The notes under the pieces: generated by a model
Told to the model about the DNA's origin: nothing
Databases searched by the model: none
What the model saw: the letters and a program-made list of their open reading frames with translations, nothing else
Program-made: the position numbers and the translations under genes
Assembly (NCBI GenBank): GCA_035048495.1
Contig: CM068548.1
Coordinates: 16,233,464-16,297,463, forward strand
Reading direction: 5' to 3'
DNA from: Euptelea pleiosperma
Lineage: Eukaryota; Streptophyta; Magnoliopsida; Ranunculales; Eupteleaceae
DNA length: 64,000 bases
Part shown: positions 50,970 to 62,701 of the stretch, in pieces
Layout of the letters: each line of letters opens with the position of its first letter
How positions within the stretch are numbered: the stretch's first letter is position 1

Positions 50970-51280
50970 TGATGGTTGCATCTGGCCAGCCACCTCAACT
51001 GTATTCGAGATATGTCTGAGATCCCCATAGTAGAGACATCCATGAGAGAGGGAGCTAGTAGATGCCACAGAGGTTTTCCGATGGTCATCCGGCCAACCAC
51101 CTCAACCATGTTGTGAGATCTCCATAGTAGACATCCATAAGAGGTAGCTAGTGGATGACATTGCAATTTTCCGATGGTCATCCGGCCAACCACCTCAACC
51201 ATGTTGTGAGATCTCCATAGTAGACATCCATAAGAGGTAGCTAGTGGATGACATTGCAATTTTCCGATGGTCATCCAGGT
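50970..51280. repeat. 93-bp tandem repeat
   Basis: The phrase TTTTCCGATGGTCATCC starts at 51074, 51167 and 51260, a period of exactly 93 bp. The two complete units are practically identical (GGCCAACCACCTCAACCATG, AGTAGACATCCATAAGAGG). A more diverged partial unit precedes them from about 50970. Because 93 is divisible by three, one minus-strand frame runs through it, but the protein it would encode is only the repeat and I do not call it a gene. Confidence 0.9.
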
Positions 51281-51687
51281 CCAGCTAAAGAATTTCAATG
51301 GTATGAAACTGTTCCAGAAACATCAATTGTTGATGAGCATAAAATTTGTTGCTAGATCTCAGATTGCACACTTACAAGCCATCTTGGGCATCACTTTTCT
51401 ATGATGCGATCACATTAACAGTACGTGCATGCATCGGGGAATTGTGGATGTATGAACAATAGTACTCTTAGTAGTCTATCATGGGGAACTGGATTTTGAA
51501 TGATCAGTTAAAGTTGGTAAAAACATTTAAGTTGTGCTGGAGCAACGAACATAAAAACCTACCACCAGATCTTGAATATAAACAGCAAAGCATTTTGACA
51601 GTAGATTGTAATGATTCATAGACAAGGATGTAGCCAATACCACAAGTTGATTCAAGAGTTTGTTGATGTTGAATCCCAAAAAAAGGA

Positions 51688-52800
51688 TAGTGCTATTTTG
51701 CTTTGAACCAAAAAAACGCAGAGTTAACATTTTGAATCTCACTGAAGGAACTAGCGATACTCAACAACAAACTGCAGAACAGTGACTGAACCGCAGAATA
51801 AAACAAAGAGCGGTAGTGAGTAGGCATTCACAGCATATACAAAAAACACAAAAGGGTGTGGGATGGATGAGATGCAAAGCGTGCTAACACCTCTTCCTTT
51901 GGACCGAAGCAACATACCATAGGAAAATATATACATCACAGGAATGATACTGCGGAACCAATTCTTGTCTTTGAAAGGGTGTATTGTTGCCCACACAGAT
52001 ACATGTGCAAGAGTCACAGCTGCTTCCCATCCTCACTCGTGGCCTCCCGCACGAGGTTTTTTGAAGTATTTACTGATGAAAGATTCAGCCATCCCAGGGT
52101 ACTTGTTCTTGATGAAATTCTCCATACATTTGCGGTATGAGAAATCTTCTCTGCGACCATCAGTGGAAACAATATAGAAACACCTGCTATCCTGGAAACT
52201 GCTATGCTTACTAACCTGTACAATTAAGTACCAATATTAGTTATCGGAATAACAGTATTACATTTGCAGATAAGAGTTTCCACCAAACAACCAATTCATA
52301 AGCAAAGGGGGTAATTATGAGAAAACAGGAATTCCTGCCTTCCCTGCCCAAGTTCGAATGGGGGAACACGAACAGATGGGCCTGTGCCAATCATTTGATC
52401 TGTCCCTTGTAGAAGATTCCCCTAGGCAAAGATTTGCCCACTCAGAACATTGTAAATATCCAATCTAGACTCTTCTATGATATATTTTTTTATTTCGACT
52501 GCCCAAAGGAATTTCAGAGATCAGATGGTTCCAATCATCTGACCAGTTTGACTACTGAGCTCAGTGATCATCTATGCTGGACCCATCAAATGGTTGGTCC
52601 TTATCACCCTACAGAAAAACCCATGTATAGAACTGTACAGATAGTGGGACAGGAATCTCCATCTCAAGAATATAATGTTATACTAAAGATAACAAGAATA
52701 AATGTTCAAATAAAAATAATGTGGAATCAAAATCTAGAGCAGGCAACGAAACGAAATACTACTACATCCATAATACTCTAGCACAACATATTTGTCCGTA
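51688..52800. repeat. Proximal copy of the duplication around the last NRPE1 exon
   Basis: This is the partner of 49566-50475. It contains the true last exon (52033-52215), the 3' flank on its left and the start of the long intron on its right. Blocks match at roughly three quarters identity by eye. Confidence 0.65.
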
Positions 52801-55800
52801 CAGGGTAAACACGTCCCCAGTTGATTGATTTAAATACTACTGCATCCATAATGCTCTCGCAACGCATTTATCCGTACAAGGTAAACAAACCCACAATTGG
52901 TTGATTTACAGAAATGTAGGGCAACTGATTACTTGGAGCACAAATTTATTTCTAGAACAAAGTGAGAAGAATCAGAATAGCACATGGAATCCTTCACAAA
53001 CCCTTATCCCTACTATTTGGGGATGGCAACATGACTCTTATTTCACCATTCAATTCTATCTAAAGCCGTTGACTAACCACTTTATTCTAAAAGCTTTTAG
53101 AGTAAAGTGGTTGTCAACGTGGTATCAGAGAGAGGTCCTGGGTTCGATACCCGGGGGCGTGTGCCCTGTGTGTCCTGCAACAACTTAAGCTTTTAAAGTA
53201 AAGTGGTTGTCAACATGGTGTCAGAGTGGGAGGTCCTGGGTTCGATCTCCGGGGGGCGTGTGCCATGTGTGTCCCGCACGTGCGGTTGGGTGTTGTTGCA
53301 CGTGTGCACTGGACTCATGCGGTTTGTGTGTGTGCCGGAGATCCTTTGATACACATTGTTATGCCTCCCTTTAACAACTTAAGCTTTTAGAGTAAAGTGG
53401 TTATCAACATGGTATTAGAGTAGGTCCCAATAGGTCACGGGTTTGAGTCCTCGGCAATGTAATGAGGGTTTGCTGTGTGGCCACCACTCTGCCTTGTTAG
53501 ACCCGTGGACCCTTTGATATACATTGCTTCACCTCCCTCTAACAGCGTAATCTTTTAGAGTAAAGTGGTTGTCAACAAAAGCTATATCTCCTTTAAAGGC
53601 ATGTCTTCTAATCTTTTCTTACTCGCCATTAGTCTTAACTCATTATTGTACTTTTCCAAACCATCTTAATCAAATTGACTTTTTTTATCCCCTATTAAGG
53701 CTATTCTCATATTCCATTGGATGTGCTTATTTTTTTGTCATTCCTAGTCATTCCACTTCAACCTCAACATCCTTATCTCTGCAATAGTCATTCGATGAAG
53801 ATGTTCATTCTTGATTGCCCAACTCTACTCCATAAAGCATAGCAGGTCGTATGGTAATCCCGTAAAATTTTCCTTTAATTTGATCAGTACACACCGGTCA
53901 CATAACTAATATTATGTCATCATAGCTATTTTTTGTTGTTTCTTGATTGCTCAACATGCCTTCATGTAACAAGACTTAAAATTGTTGCGTAACAAGGTTA
54001 ATGTAATGTCACCAGGCAGTATTGTGGACATATGAACATCAAGATCCCAGCATATGGGATTCTGTAGCAAAATGTTATGAAAAAAGACTTGCATCTTGGA
54101 AGGAATATCTCTCTAACAGAGGCGAGCTGACATTGATGTGTAGCACATTTTTGAACCAACAAATTCCTTGTCTATCTTCTCAACTCCGACCTTTACCTCT
54201 TCAAGGTTAGACAAACTCGAGATAGTTTTTTGTGGGATGATGGCATGGACGAAGTCAAAAGCATCACTTGGTCTTAAAGATCGTTTGTTCATCGAATGAG
54301 AGTGGGGATTTGGGGATAAGAATACTAAGACTAAGAGTAATGAATAAAGCATTGTTGCACAAGTGGCTTTCAAGATCGACGAAATGAATATTCTTTGATG
54401 GAGAACAATTATCAACAAATATAGAAACAAAAATCAAGATTGGGAATCTAATGAAGTTCACTTTAGCTTTGGGAGTAGGGTTTGGAAAGGCATCTCAAGG
54501 GTTATTGATGATTTCAAAAAAATCATTAAATTTAACGTCAACAATGGGAACTGATTAGAGTTTGGGAGGATACTTGAAATGGTGATATTCCCTTGTGGGA
54601 AGATATTGAATACGGTGATATTCCCTTGGGTTCTACGATACAGTCAATCGAGGTATTCTTGTCAAGGATTGCTTAGAGAGGATTGGAGGGCTCCATGGAA
54701 ATTTCAAATTATGAGGAATTTGAATGATTAGGAGTTGGAAGAATTTGCCACTCTTTTGGGTCATCTAACAGAAGTACCTATTTCGCCTACTGAAGAAGAG
54801 AAGCATATTAGGAGATGGAATTCTGAAGGTGACTTCATAGTGCGGTCTTCCTCATTGGCAGTATTCAGAATTCGGTATTCATTCTTTCTGGTCGAGTTAG
54901 TTTGGTGCACCCCAATTCCTTCAAAGCTATTAATTTTTATGTTGAGACGAGCATGGTTTTAAGACTCAGCCAAGGATAGAGTCAACTTGATCTTGGATTA
55001 CACCGACTCATGTTGATATCTATTTTAACACACCCAAGACTATCCATTTTCTTACACTTCCTCACGTTAGCTTGTTCGAGATAGTGTCAAGATCGAGTTG
55101 ACACACCCAAGGAAAGATTTTTAATCCTACCCACAAAGTGAATGCTTCCACTTCATTGGAAATTTTAATGCTTGATAGACAGGAATATATTTTAAGTAAT
55201 GACCATTGTCATATAGTTGTTCCTCCAATAAGGGAAGGAGCACCCATCACAATTTAGCTTATTCCTCCCAGCTCCAGCTTCTACCAACAAGGTCAAAAGG
55301 GTTCTTGACTCTTCCAACCCCATCTTCTGTTTTTTGGGTTATTAGTCTGATCAGTTTCTTAGTTATTCCTGCACTAAAAAAATTCATTAATAAATATATT
55401 ATATTCTAATCTATGTAAATATGCCTTCTATTTTTTTTTTTTATCAAATATGCCTTCTATTCATTCTCTCGAATTTCATATGTATTTGCCATAGATAGTC
55501 ATTATCATGTATGTCTATAACCTACATTTGTTATGTTTTACAGTTTTCGTTTTACCCTTTCAACTTGGAAAAAACTGATGATTAATATCGGGTTTTGAGG
55601 CAATATTATATGTCAAATATCAACATTTTGATTCTTGCTTAAAACTTCAGGTTGAGATGAGGCGAGCTTTATTTGCTCCAGTACAATGTTCTGGTTGAGA
55701 TGTGCACATTAACAATGTTAAAATGACATTCCTCCAACTTGTGGTTGAGATTTTCCTTTAGGACAAACATGTTTAAGTGATCTCTCCTTATAGCCCACCT

Positions 55801-58800
55801 TAAACTAGAGTTACTTGACATAAACCCACCTACACATTGTTTCACAAATTGTTGGTATAATTTTGGTACACAATCAACTGAGTTTGAAGTTAATCAGAAA
55901 TCCCTTGAAACCAAGGAAATAAATTTTATGTTTCGGGGTTTATTTCAACTAGCCTGAAAATGAAAATATTTCATGGAAATATTTTTTAAATATTTTCTAC
56001 ACTACATTTTTCGTGGAAATGATGGAAATATTATGGAATTTTTTGGGGAAAGTTGGGGAAATAATAAAACAAGCATAAAACACACTCATAAGCTATCACA
56101 CCATAATATACAACATATGTAGTGTAGAAATGAATGACCATAGCGGTCTGAAATATGCTGAGGCAGGTATCTGATAGTCAATCAATGAATTATTTAATTA
56201 GATAACTATTATTTATTTGATAATTTTATAAAAAAAAATCATAAATTAAGGTATTAACGAATCCTTATTCACCTACATTAATTTCTTAATATTATGTATA
56301 ATTTTAAAAAACCTATCTACTATTACTTTATAACATTTACTTAATTTTTTGAATGTTTAAATATCTTTTTGGAAAACATTCAACCCAACCAACTTGTAGA
56401 ACAGGTTAAGTTATGCAACAGATAATCAATTTATGCACAATCATGGATGTTTAGGATAAAGACCAATAAAATTGGGGTTTTACCCAAATTTTAAAGTTTT
56501 ACTCTAAACGATCTTCAATTCATGCACAAATCTAGTGTAAATGCATCATAGATTTGATGCACTTACACTTAATCTACCTATTTGTAACAAGAAACGATGA
56601 CAAGAAATTTTATACTTACGTACATTTTGAGTTTGAAAAAACTACAAAACAGGATTCAATTCATGCTCACAATCAATCCGTGAACCAAGAATTCTACAAT
56701 GGATTGGTCTTTTTTAATAAAAAAATATATATATGGAAAATGGGTTAAATTGATCAAATATGGGATTTGTAGCAATTTTGAGTTCAAATGGGATGTTTCC
56801 TACCTTGGATCAAAATGTTTCCATACGTGTCGAAACATTTCGACCGAAATAATACATATTTACACTATCAATTGATCGAATTTTTTACTATTCACGTGAA
56901 ATATTTTGTGTATGTATTCTTTCCTGTTGAAAACCTAGAAAATGGAAATATTTCGCGAAATGTTTTTCACGAAATTTATTCCCTTGCTTGAAACTAATGT
57001 GCACATGCAACTTCTGTGACCAAGATCAGTCATCTATCAACTCGAAAAATATTGACAAATTGAAATTTTAATTCTTAAGTACTCAAAGAAATGAATTTTA
57101 ATGGCATAAGTAAAATTTTGAGATCTAGAAAAGTAATCATAAATTAGTGCACCTTGTAAAATGCTACAGAAATATAGTCAGTGTTTCTAGTTATGTCAAA
57201 CATGTAACAATAAGAGGCCCTTGAAAATGTTCAAAATTTAACCTAATTCAAAGACAAGTAAAATGTAGGCCAGCATACCATGACATAATCAACTCCATCG
57301 CCCATCTTTACTGCTTTATCCGGATGGTAATTAAACACGTTATCAAGCACATATGATTGGTCATCAGGTGATAGAGGATCACCATCATTGAACCTTCACA
57401 GGACAAACAAGAATTGTCTGAGAAGACTAGTTAAATAGGATTAAACTACTTATACAGGGCTCAAGAAAAAAGTTGGCAAAGTGATGACTACACGCCCATA
57501 ATGTTAAATTGTTAATGTATATGATACTTAATTATCAAGGAAACAAATAAAAAAATGATCAAAATTACATGATGTTGGCTGGAAAAATATAGGTAAATAG
57601 CAATCACAATTAATAAGAGTTGGATATTTCTTTTGGAAATTCTGGAATATTAAAAAAAGAAAAGCAAATACCGAATACAAACATCAAAATTCCATGAAAT
57701 CGCAATATTTTAACAAGATTTCTGCAAGAAGCTAAGGGGCATACGGATGCACTTCAAAGATATGGTTGGGATAATTCTCTAAATGGAGCTTTTTAGACTT
57801 TAGAAAAGCATGCATTTGGACTATGAGGAGGGCAACATTCGCATTTGGCTTTAAAATATTGAAGTCTCCATGGAAGAAAAAAAAGGTCATATTTTTCCTA
57901 TTTGCATTTGCACCACTTGTAGCAGGGCCTATTGCTACATATAAAGATGTCCAAACAGCCCCTTAAGCTTTTCTAGTTATTTTAAAATGTTGAAAAGTAT
58001 TGTGAGGTTTCTAAATGGGATCAATCTACTCACTTGCAAGAAGGAGCACCCCAACTAGTATTGATTCACATGCTTTGACCTTAGGGACAAGGACCAATAA
58101 AAAGTCGAGTATGGTATTTCAGCTCCTCCCTTGAGTAAGGGGATGAATTATCCTTTAAAATATACCATTCTTCTTCTGATATGTAAGGTAATTATTAACG
58201 AACAAAATTAAGGACATATCTGCAAAAAAAAGTTCCATAAGAACACTACCTGGATTGATGGATTATTCTTTTTATTGACTGCATAATTGGTTCAACATCT
58301 GAAAGAATGTTTTGCTCCTCAGATGTGAACTGATCTAAGCGTTGTCTGGTTGCAGTAAAAATCCCACTTGCATTCCAATCATTTCGATCATCCAACCTTC
58401 CGGGTGACTTAGCAGGGCGGCTTTTCTTGAACTTCCAGTCTACGGCATTTGAAGAACCCCAACCAAGTGAACTTGTCGGTTGAGTTACTTGTTCTTGGCC
58501 CCACTGAGCTTTCCTTTCATTTTTATTTGCACTTGTTGTGTCTGCTTCTTCAGCTTGTTTTCCCCAAGCATCACCAGGCTTCATCCAAGTAGGCTGCTTC
58601 TGAACTTCCGTGGTATCCCAACCACCAGATCTAGGGGACTCCTCTGGTAGTTTTTTAGAATGGCTTGTCTGCATTTGAGTCACCTGTTCTTGCATCACAT
58701 TATTATCCCAATTGCGTGACTCTTTCCATTGGCCCCACTTAGCTTCCCCTTCAGTTTTATTCCAGCCAGTCATATCTGCTTCTTCAGCCTGTTTTCCCCA

Positions 58801-60962
58801 AGCATCACGAGGCTCCCTCTGAGTAGGCTGCTTCTTCTGAATTTCCATGTTATTCCAACCACAAGATGTAGGAGAGTCCTCTGATGGTTTTGTAGAATGG
58901 TTTGCCTTTGTTTCAACATTATCAGTACCCCAACCAGACCAACCACTTGCCTTTGACATCCCCATACCACTGTTCTCTAAATTTGAATGTTGGTCACCTT
59001 TCCAATTGCTCCAGCCACCAGATTCAACAATTAAAGATGAATCTCCTCCCCAATTTGAGTCGCTAGATTTTCCTTTATACGACATTTGATTCTGCTCCAA
59101 GTTGGATTCAACTTCAGCGCTGTCATCAAAGATTGGCTTACCGCAATTGGAGTCATGCTCCGGGGACAAACTCATCTCCATGTCTCCATTTTCCAGCTCA
59201 AGATCATCGATTTCTGCACCTAAACATGCAGTGTTTGATGCTTCTTCATCTGAACTCCTGACCAGCTGGAGAAAGTTGTACACATCTATTCCAACATCTT
59301 GGTTCAAACCCATCTAACAGAAAACAGGGGGAAGAAATAAGTCATAATATTATAATGACGCCCAAAATAAATGACCAACATCCATGCAACCAGGGTGAAT
59401 GCTAATGAATACTTCATGAGAACTGTTGGAGAAAATCTAGTATAACAGACTAACCAAAAATTTATTTCACATATTCAAAAAAGAATATAGAAGACAAATT
59501 AATATAAACTAACCTCTTTCTTGTTCCACAAAATTTCAAATCGAGTTCCTGTACCAATTGCCACATGCTTACCCCAGGAACATGATGCGACTATGCTTGC
59601 TAAAGAATCCATATGGCGCTTTTCAGCAGCCCTCTCAAAACATTTCCTTGGTGTCTGTGCAGTCATAAATGAGTATAAGCTACAAAAGGGACAGGCAAAT
59701 TCAAGAAGCATCAAAGCATAGAGCCACCTATACAAAATATTAAAGGTTTTCAGCCATAAAATAAAAATATTCATAGGGAAAATTCCTTACGAAGAGAGTA
59801 GCTTCTGTAAATGGCACTTGGACATTTAAAGAGCGAAATAATGCTTTATAACCACCAGCATTGAAGCCGATCAAGTTTCCTGTACATGTCATGCTATTTG
59901 CCACAAGTATGAGATGCTCCTTGAGCACACCTTTCGCAACCATCCTCACTGAAGTTGAGAGCCGCTGAAAAAACAGACAAAAAATTGAAAAACCATCACC
60001 ATGCATTGAAAACATTCGTGATGCATGAACCATAACCAAAACAGTTTAAATATTTCCAAGTCTTTGTCAGTCTAGTTTTCACAAGAATGTGCTCCTTGAG
60101 CACACCATTGGTGACTGTCCTCATTGGAGCTCCACCACAAACGTCTCCATATTTTTAAAAACCTCACACTAACTTTTCAAGATTTTCAAAATGAAACGCA
60201 AAAAACTATAGTTTCTCATTAGAAATTAGATATCTCACAGGATACTGATTGTCTCAACTTTCTTTATACAAAAAGTGTGCAAATGAAGCAATGAGATTCC
60301 ACGGGGTGGGTTTAAAGTTCATAAGTTTATAGCTAAACATCAAACATTCCTATTTTAATGTATACTCCCAATCTTTTTTAGTTTTCTAAATTTTCCCAAT
60401 AAAAACTTGAACAATTTACTGAGAAATTTGCTAGCAGAGAACTCCCAAGATTTGTAAGCTTGTCTGAGGGACTGCAAGAAGGGTTTCAAAGTTGGAACTC
60501 CTTCACTGCTCATCCAGAATACTTGTAGCAGCTAGAAAGCAGGAACGCAATTATATAACTAAAAACAGGGTTAACTTTATTGGTTTCAGAAAAGCAAATG
60601 CAAAATGCATTTCTGCCTTGGACTAAACTCATTTTCATAATTATCAGTTCCATCCAAAGTCTCGCAGATAGAGGATCACAGTTCTACCTGAACTGCTTGA
60701 TCAAAAGCACATGAAATGCCAAGTAATTCCTGGATTTGTTTGATGGCGTATGGAATAGATCGCCTTGTGTCAATTAAATGGATTACTGGAAGGCAAGAAT
60801 CCAGGACAATATTCCAAGGATCGCCATTTTTCTTGACGGCCGCTTTCTCGAGCACTATTTCCAGGGCCAACTCACCCTTTTGTGTGTTGCAATGGTTTCT
60901 AACCCAAGTTGTTGTATCTGGACTAATCCAGATAATGTTGGCCGTGTACACTCGAGGGTCAC
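52033..60962 (-). CDS. NRPE1: Largest subunit of RNA polymerase V, 3' part (6 exons; 5' end outside the window)
   Basis: Exons on the minus strand: 60688-60962, 59791-59964, 59514-59654, 58250-59313, 57279-57393, 52033-52215, in frame to TGA for about 650 residues. The first exon begins inside a codon after a splice acceptor, so earlier exons lie beyond base 64000. Order: end of the polymerase core (FTEATLF, TPRKCFERAAEK), then the region around CSWGKHVAIGTGT. The large fourth exon holds about 14 WG/GW motifs (the AGO hook that binds AGO4-type proteins) and the start of the DeCL domain (FTATRQRLDQFTSEEQ). The last two exons complete DeCL (DGDPLSPDDQSYVLDNV, YRKCMENFIKNKYPG). Known role: Pol V scaffold transcription in RNA-directed DNA methylation, in the nucleus. 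Pol IV NRPD1 lacks this WG/GW platform. The last intron is 5.1 kb and full of transposons. Confidence 0.95.
52755..52910. repeat. 78-bp direct tandem repeat
   Basis: Two adjacent units begin AATACTACT at 52755 and 52833 and share GCATCCATAAT-CTCT, GTCCGTACA-GGTAAAC and TTGATT words. They lie at the exon-proximal end of the long NRPE1 intron. Confidence 0.75.
53085..53577 (+). mobile_element. TRIM array with three primer-binding sites
   Basis: The LTR 3' end TAAAGTGGTTGTCAACA, or a near copy, occurs four times (near 53120, 53216, 53412 and 53577). The first three are followed by TGGTATCAGAG, TGGTGTCAGAG and TGGTATTAGAG, variants of the initiator-Met primer-binding site. The last complete LTR is 83 bp (53495-53577). 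The left edge is an inverted copy of the LTR end, giving a palindrome around AAAGCTTTT near 53090. There is no coding sequence. It sits in the last NRPE1 intron. Confidence 0.7.
53590..53990 (-). pseudogene. Probable RTE-type LINE 3' fragment
   Basis: The minus strand reads like the degraded end of a plant RTE polyprotein, with AMLYGVELGNQE in place of the usual MLYGAECWAIK, followed by broken remnants. It directly abuts the TRIM array. Confidence 0.45.
54100..54960 (+). pseudogene. Degenerate LINE reverse-transcriptase C-terminal region
   Basis: Plus-strand pieces in changing frames read FLWDDGMDEVKSITW, MNKALLHKWLSR-like, and later PIPSKLLIFMLRRAW. They match FLW-G...K-x-HLV-W, MNxALLxKWLWR and the PSKVKFFxWL motif of plant LINEs. 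There are many stops and frameshifts. It lies sense to the window and antisense to NRPE1. Confidence 0.6.
54961..55903. other. NRPE1 intron sequence, nothing recognised
   Basis: AT-rich intron DNA with no protein remnant or clear repeat structure that I can defend. Confidence 0.4.
55912..56986. mobile_element. hAT-like fold-back element (1.07 kb), word GAAATATTTC
   Basis: Ends are CAAGGAAATAAATTTT and CGAAATTTATTCCCTTG, with an exact 8-bp target duplication CTTGAAAC (55904-55911 and 56987-56994). Both arms are rich in GGAAATATTTC-type words, and the middle is AT-rich and non-coding. It is the longest of the five family members. Confidence 0.8.
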
Positions 60963-61083
60963 CTGCATATTCATGAAAAGGAAAAGATTCGAAAGCATTC
61001 AAAACGTTAGGTACCTTGAAATTCTCACCATCAGAAATAGTATGCACTTCCATAGAAAAGACGCAAGTAAATAAAAATAACAT

Positions 61084-61433
61084 TGAACAGGCAGAAACTT
61101 AGGTTCCATAATTAATAATCATGTGACTTGTATTGAGATATGCATCAACCCAAAAGGCTCAAACTCATCCAGATGATTCACTGTTCAAGATTCGGATAAA
61201 ATTTTGGTGGACTCCATTTTTAGAGCTTGAAATTAAGCCCAACTGAGATACAGAAACAGTGAAAACTCTTTATTGCTTATAGAATACCAACTTGATCCAG
61301 TTCATATGTTTTTCCATCAACAACCATGTTGGGGGTTAAGGGTCACACATCTTCAAGTCCATCTTCAAAACCATAGAGATGCACCAACTGATGGTGTGTT
61401 TTCTAATGATATTACTTGAAAACCTTCCCTATT
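61084..61433. other. NRPE1 upstream intron, nothing recognised
   Basis: Sequence between the first visible NRPE1 exon and the retroelement remnants. No further NRPE1 exon is recognisable here or up to 64000, so the intron is at least 3 kb. Confidence 0.5.
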
Positions 61434-61560
61434 CTAGGCATGGTTCAAGGTCGCCGGTTTCATTTCAGTTTTCCCCATGGGCAAAACTGAAACATTTCGG
61501 CGGTTTCAGTCCGAAACTTGGTTTCCATCAGTTTCAGTCAAAAACAACCAAAACGTATGT
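61434..61560. repeat. Remnant of a hAT-like fold-back element, word GGTTTCAGT
   Basis: CATGGTTCAAGGTCGCCGG resembles the left end of the CAAGGTTTAAA family. It is followed by iterated GTTTCAGT / ACTGAAAC words. No right end or target duplication is found, so it looks truncated. Confidence 0.4.
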
Positions 61561-61589
61561 AGTTTTGTCCTATATCAAAAACGAAAAGT

Positions 61590-62375
61590 TTTTATGCGAG
61601 ATGTTATGGTTAAAGATCCTAGTAGCTAAACTAGGATTCCATGTTACTAGCTCAGTGAGCATGTATTGTGATAACAAGGCAACAACCAGCATTGCTCCTA
61701 ATCCAATTTAACATGATCGGGCAAAGCACATTGAAGTGGGCAGACACTTCATATGGGAGAAGATTGTTTCTTAAAGATATTTTCTTTGAAGATTTTGTTT
61801 TTCGTTGGGATACTCTTTGCTCTAGGGATATTTGATGTTAGCTTTATTCTAGTTTTTAGTTTCTTGCTATCTTTGTCTTTTTGTTGTTTTTGTTTGTTGC
61901 CTTGATTATGTCTACTGTAGGTCACATCGACCTCTTTAGCTGATCGATTGTATTGTATTGTTTTGTTTTGTTTTTGCCGCATTAATGAAATTTATACTTA
62001 TCCAAAAAAAAAAAATTATTTCTTGAGAAGTTTGTACTCCTTTTGTGAAGATTGATGAACAAGTAGCAGATGTGTTCACTAAGGGAGTTTCCAGATCAGC
62101 TGCACTAGTGTCTCAGCAAGTTAGGCATGATAGATATCTACACACCAACTTGAGGGGGAGTGTCGTTAGGGTGTACCTTTTATACTATAAGGGTCCATTT
62201 TATATTGTAAGGGCATTCTTGTTCATGTGAAGTTTCTACATAAATAAGAAGTTTGAAGTCATGTGAGTTACACATGCTCTTTCTCCTCTCTTCTCTCTCC
62301 TCTCTCTCTCTCTTTCTCTTGTAAACTCAAGAAACCCTATAACCAAACCTTAGAATCACTTTCAATTAGTAAAAC
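61590..62375 (+). pseudogene. Copia retrotransposon 3' end with LTR
   Basis: Plus-strand reading: YCDNKATTSIAPNPI, a stop, HDRAKHIEVGRHFIWEKI, then after an insertion DEQVADVFTKGVS and HTNLRGSV. These are the RNase H motifs at the end of Copia polyproteins. A purine tract TTGAGGGGGAG leads into an LTR at 62161-62375 (215 bp, TGTCGTT to AAAACA). The 5' part is missing. Confidence 0.8.
61773..62014 (+). mobile_element. Short polyadenylated retroelement inserted in the Copia RNase H
   Basis: About 240 bp ending TTATACTTATCC plus an A-run (62003-62014) splits the Copia frame. The flanks ATTGTTTCTT and ATTATTTCTT (9 of 10) are a target duplication. It is probably a 5'-truncated LINE 3' untranslated region. 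Confidence 0.65.
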
Positions 62376-62701
62376 ATCAGATTACGAGGAGCACAAAAAT
62401 AGATGAAACTGAACAAGAAAATGGAGAAAAATATGGATATATTTGGTAGGAAAAATGGGGATAAAAAGGGGTGAGATTCAGCACAAGACTTAATGTGGCT
62501 CGGAACAAGATCAATGGTGGTCTGAAGCTAACTAAATGGGGCTAGGATGGTGATTAGACTAGAGCCCAAAGCTCAATGCATAGCTCGATTCTAGGCAGGA
62601 GAACTTCAAGCGTTGTCTTCTCTTTCAAGAGGTTCACAAATCATCCAAAATTCTCTCTCCTCAAAAATGGCATTTCTAGCCAACCCTAACCCTAAAGTAA
62701 A
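62376..62701. other. Intergenic or intron sequence, nothing recognised
   Basis: Non-coding sequence between the Copia LTR and the LINE tail. No known motif was found. Confidence 0.4.

Noticed and set aside
50970..51280. CRISPR-like array
   Set aside because: The 93-bp units are contiguous tandem repeats without unique spacers, in a plant genome.
50918..51298. 126-codon minus-strand frame with repeated peptide
   Set aside because: It is only the 93-bp tandem repeat read in frame. Exact unit repetition explains the missing stops, and nothing resembles a protein family.
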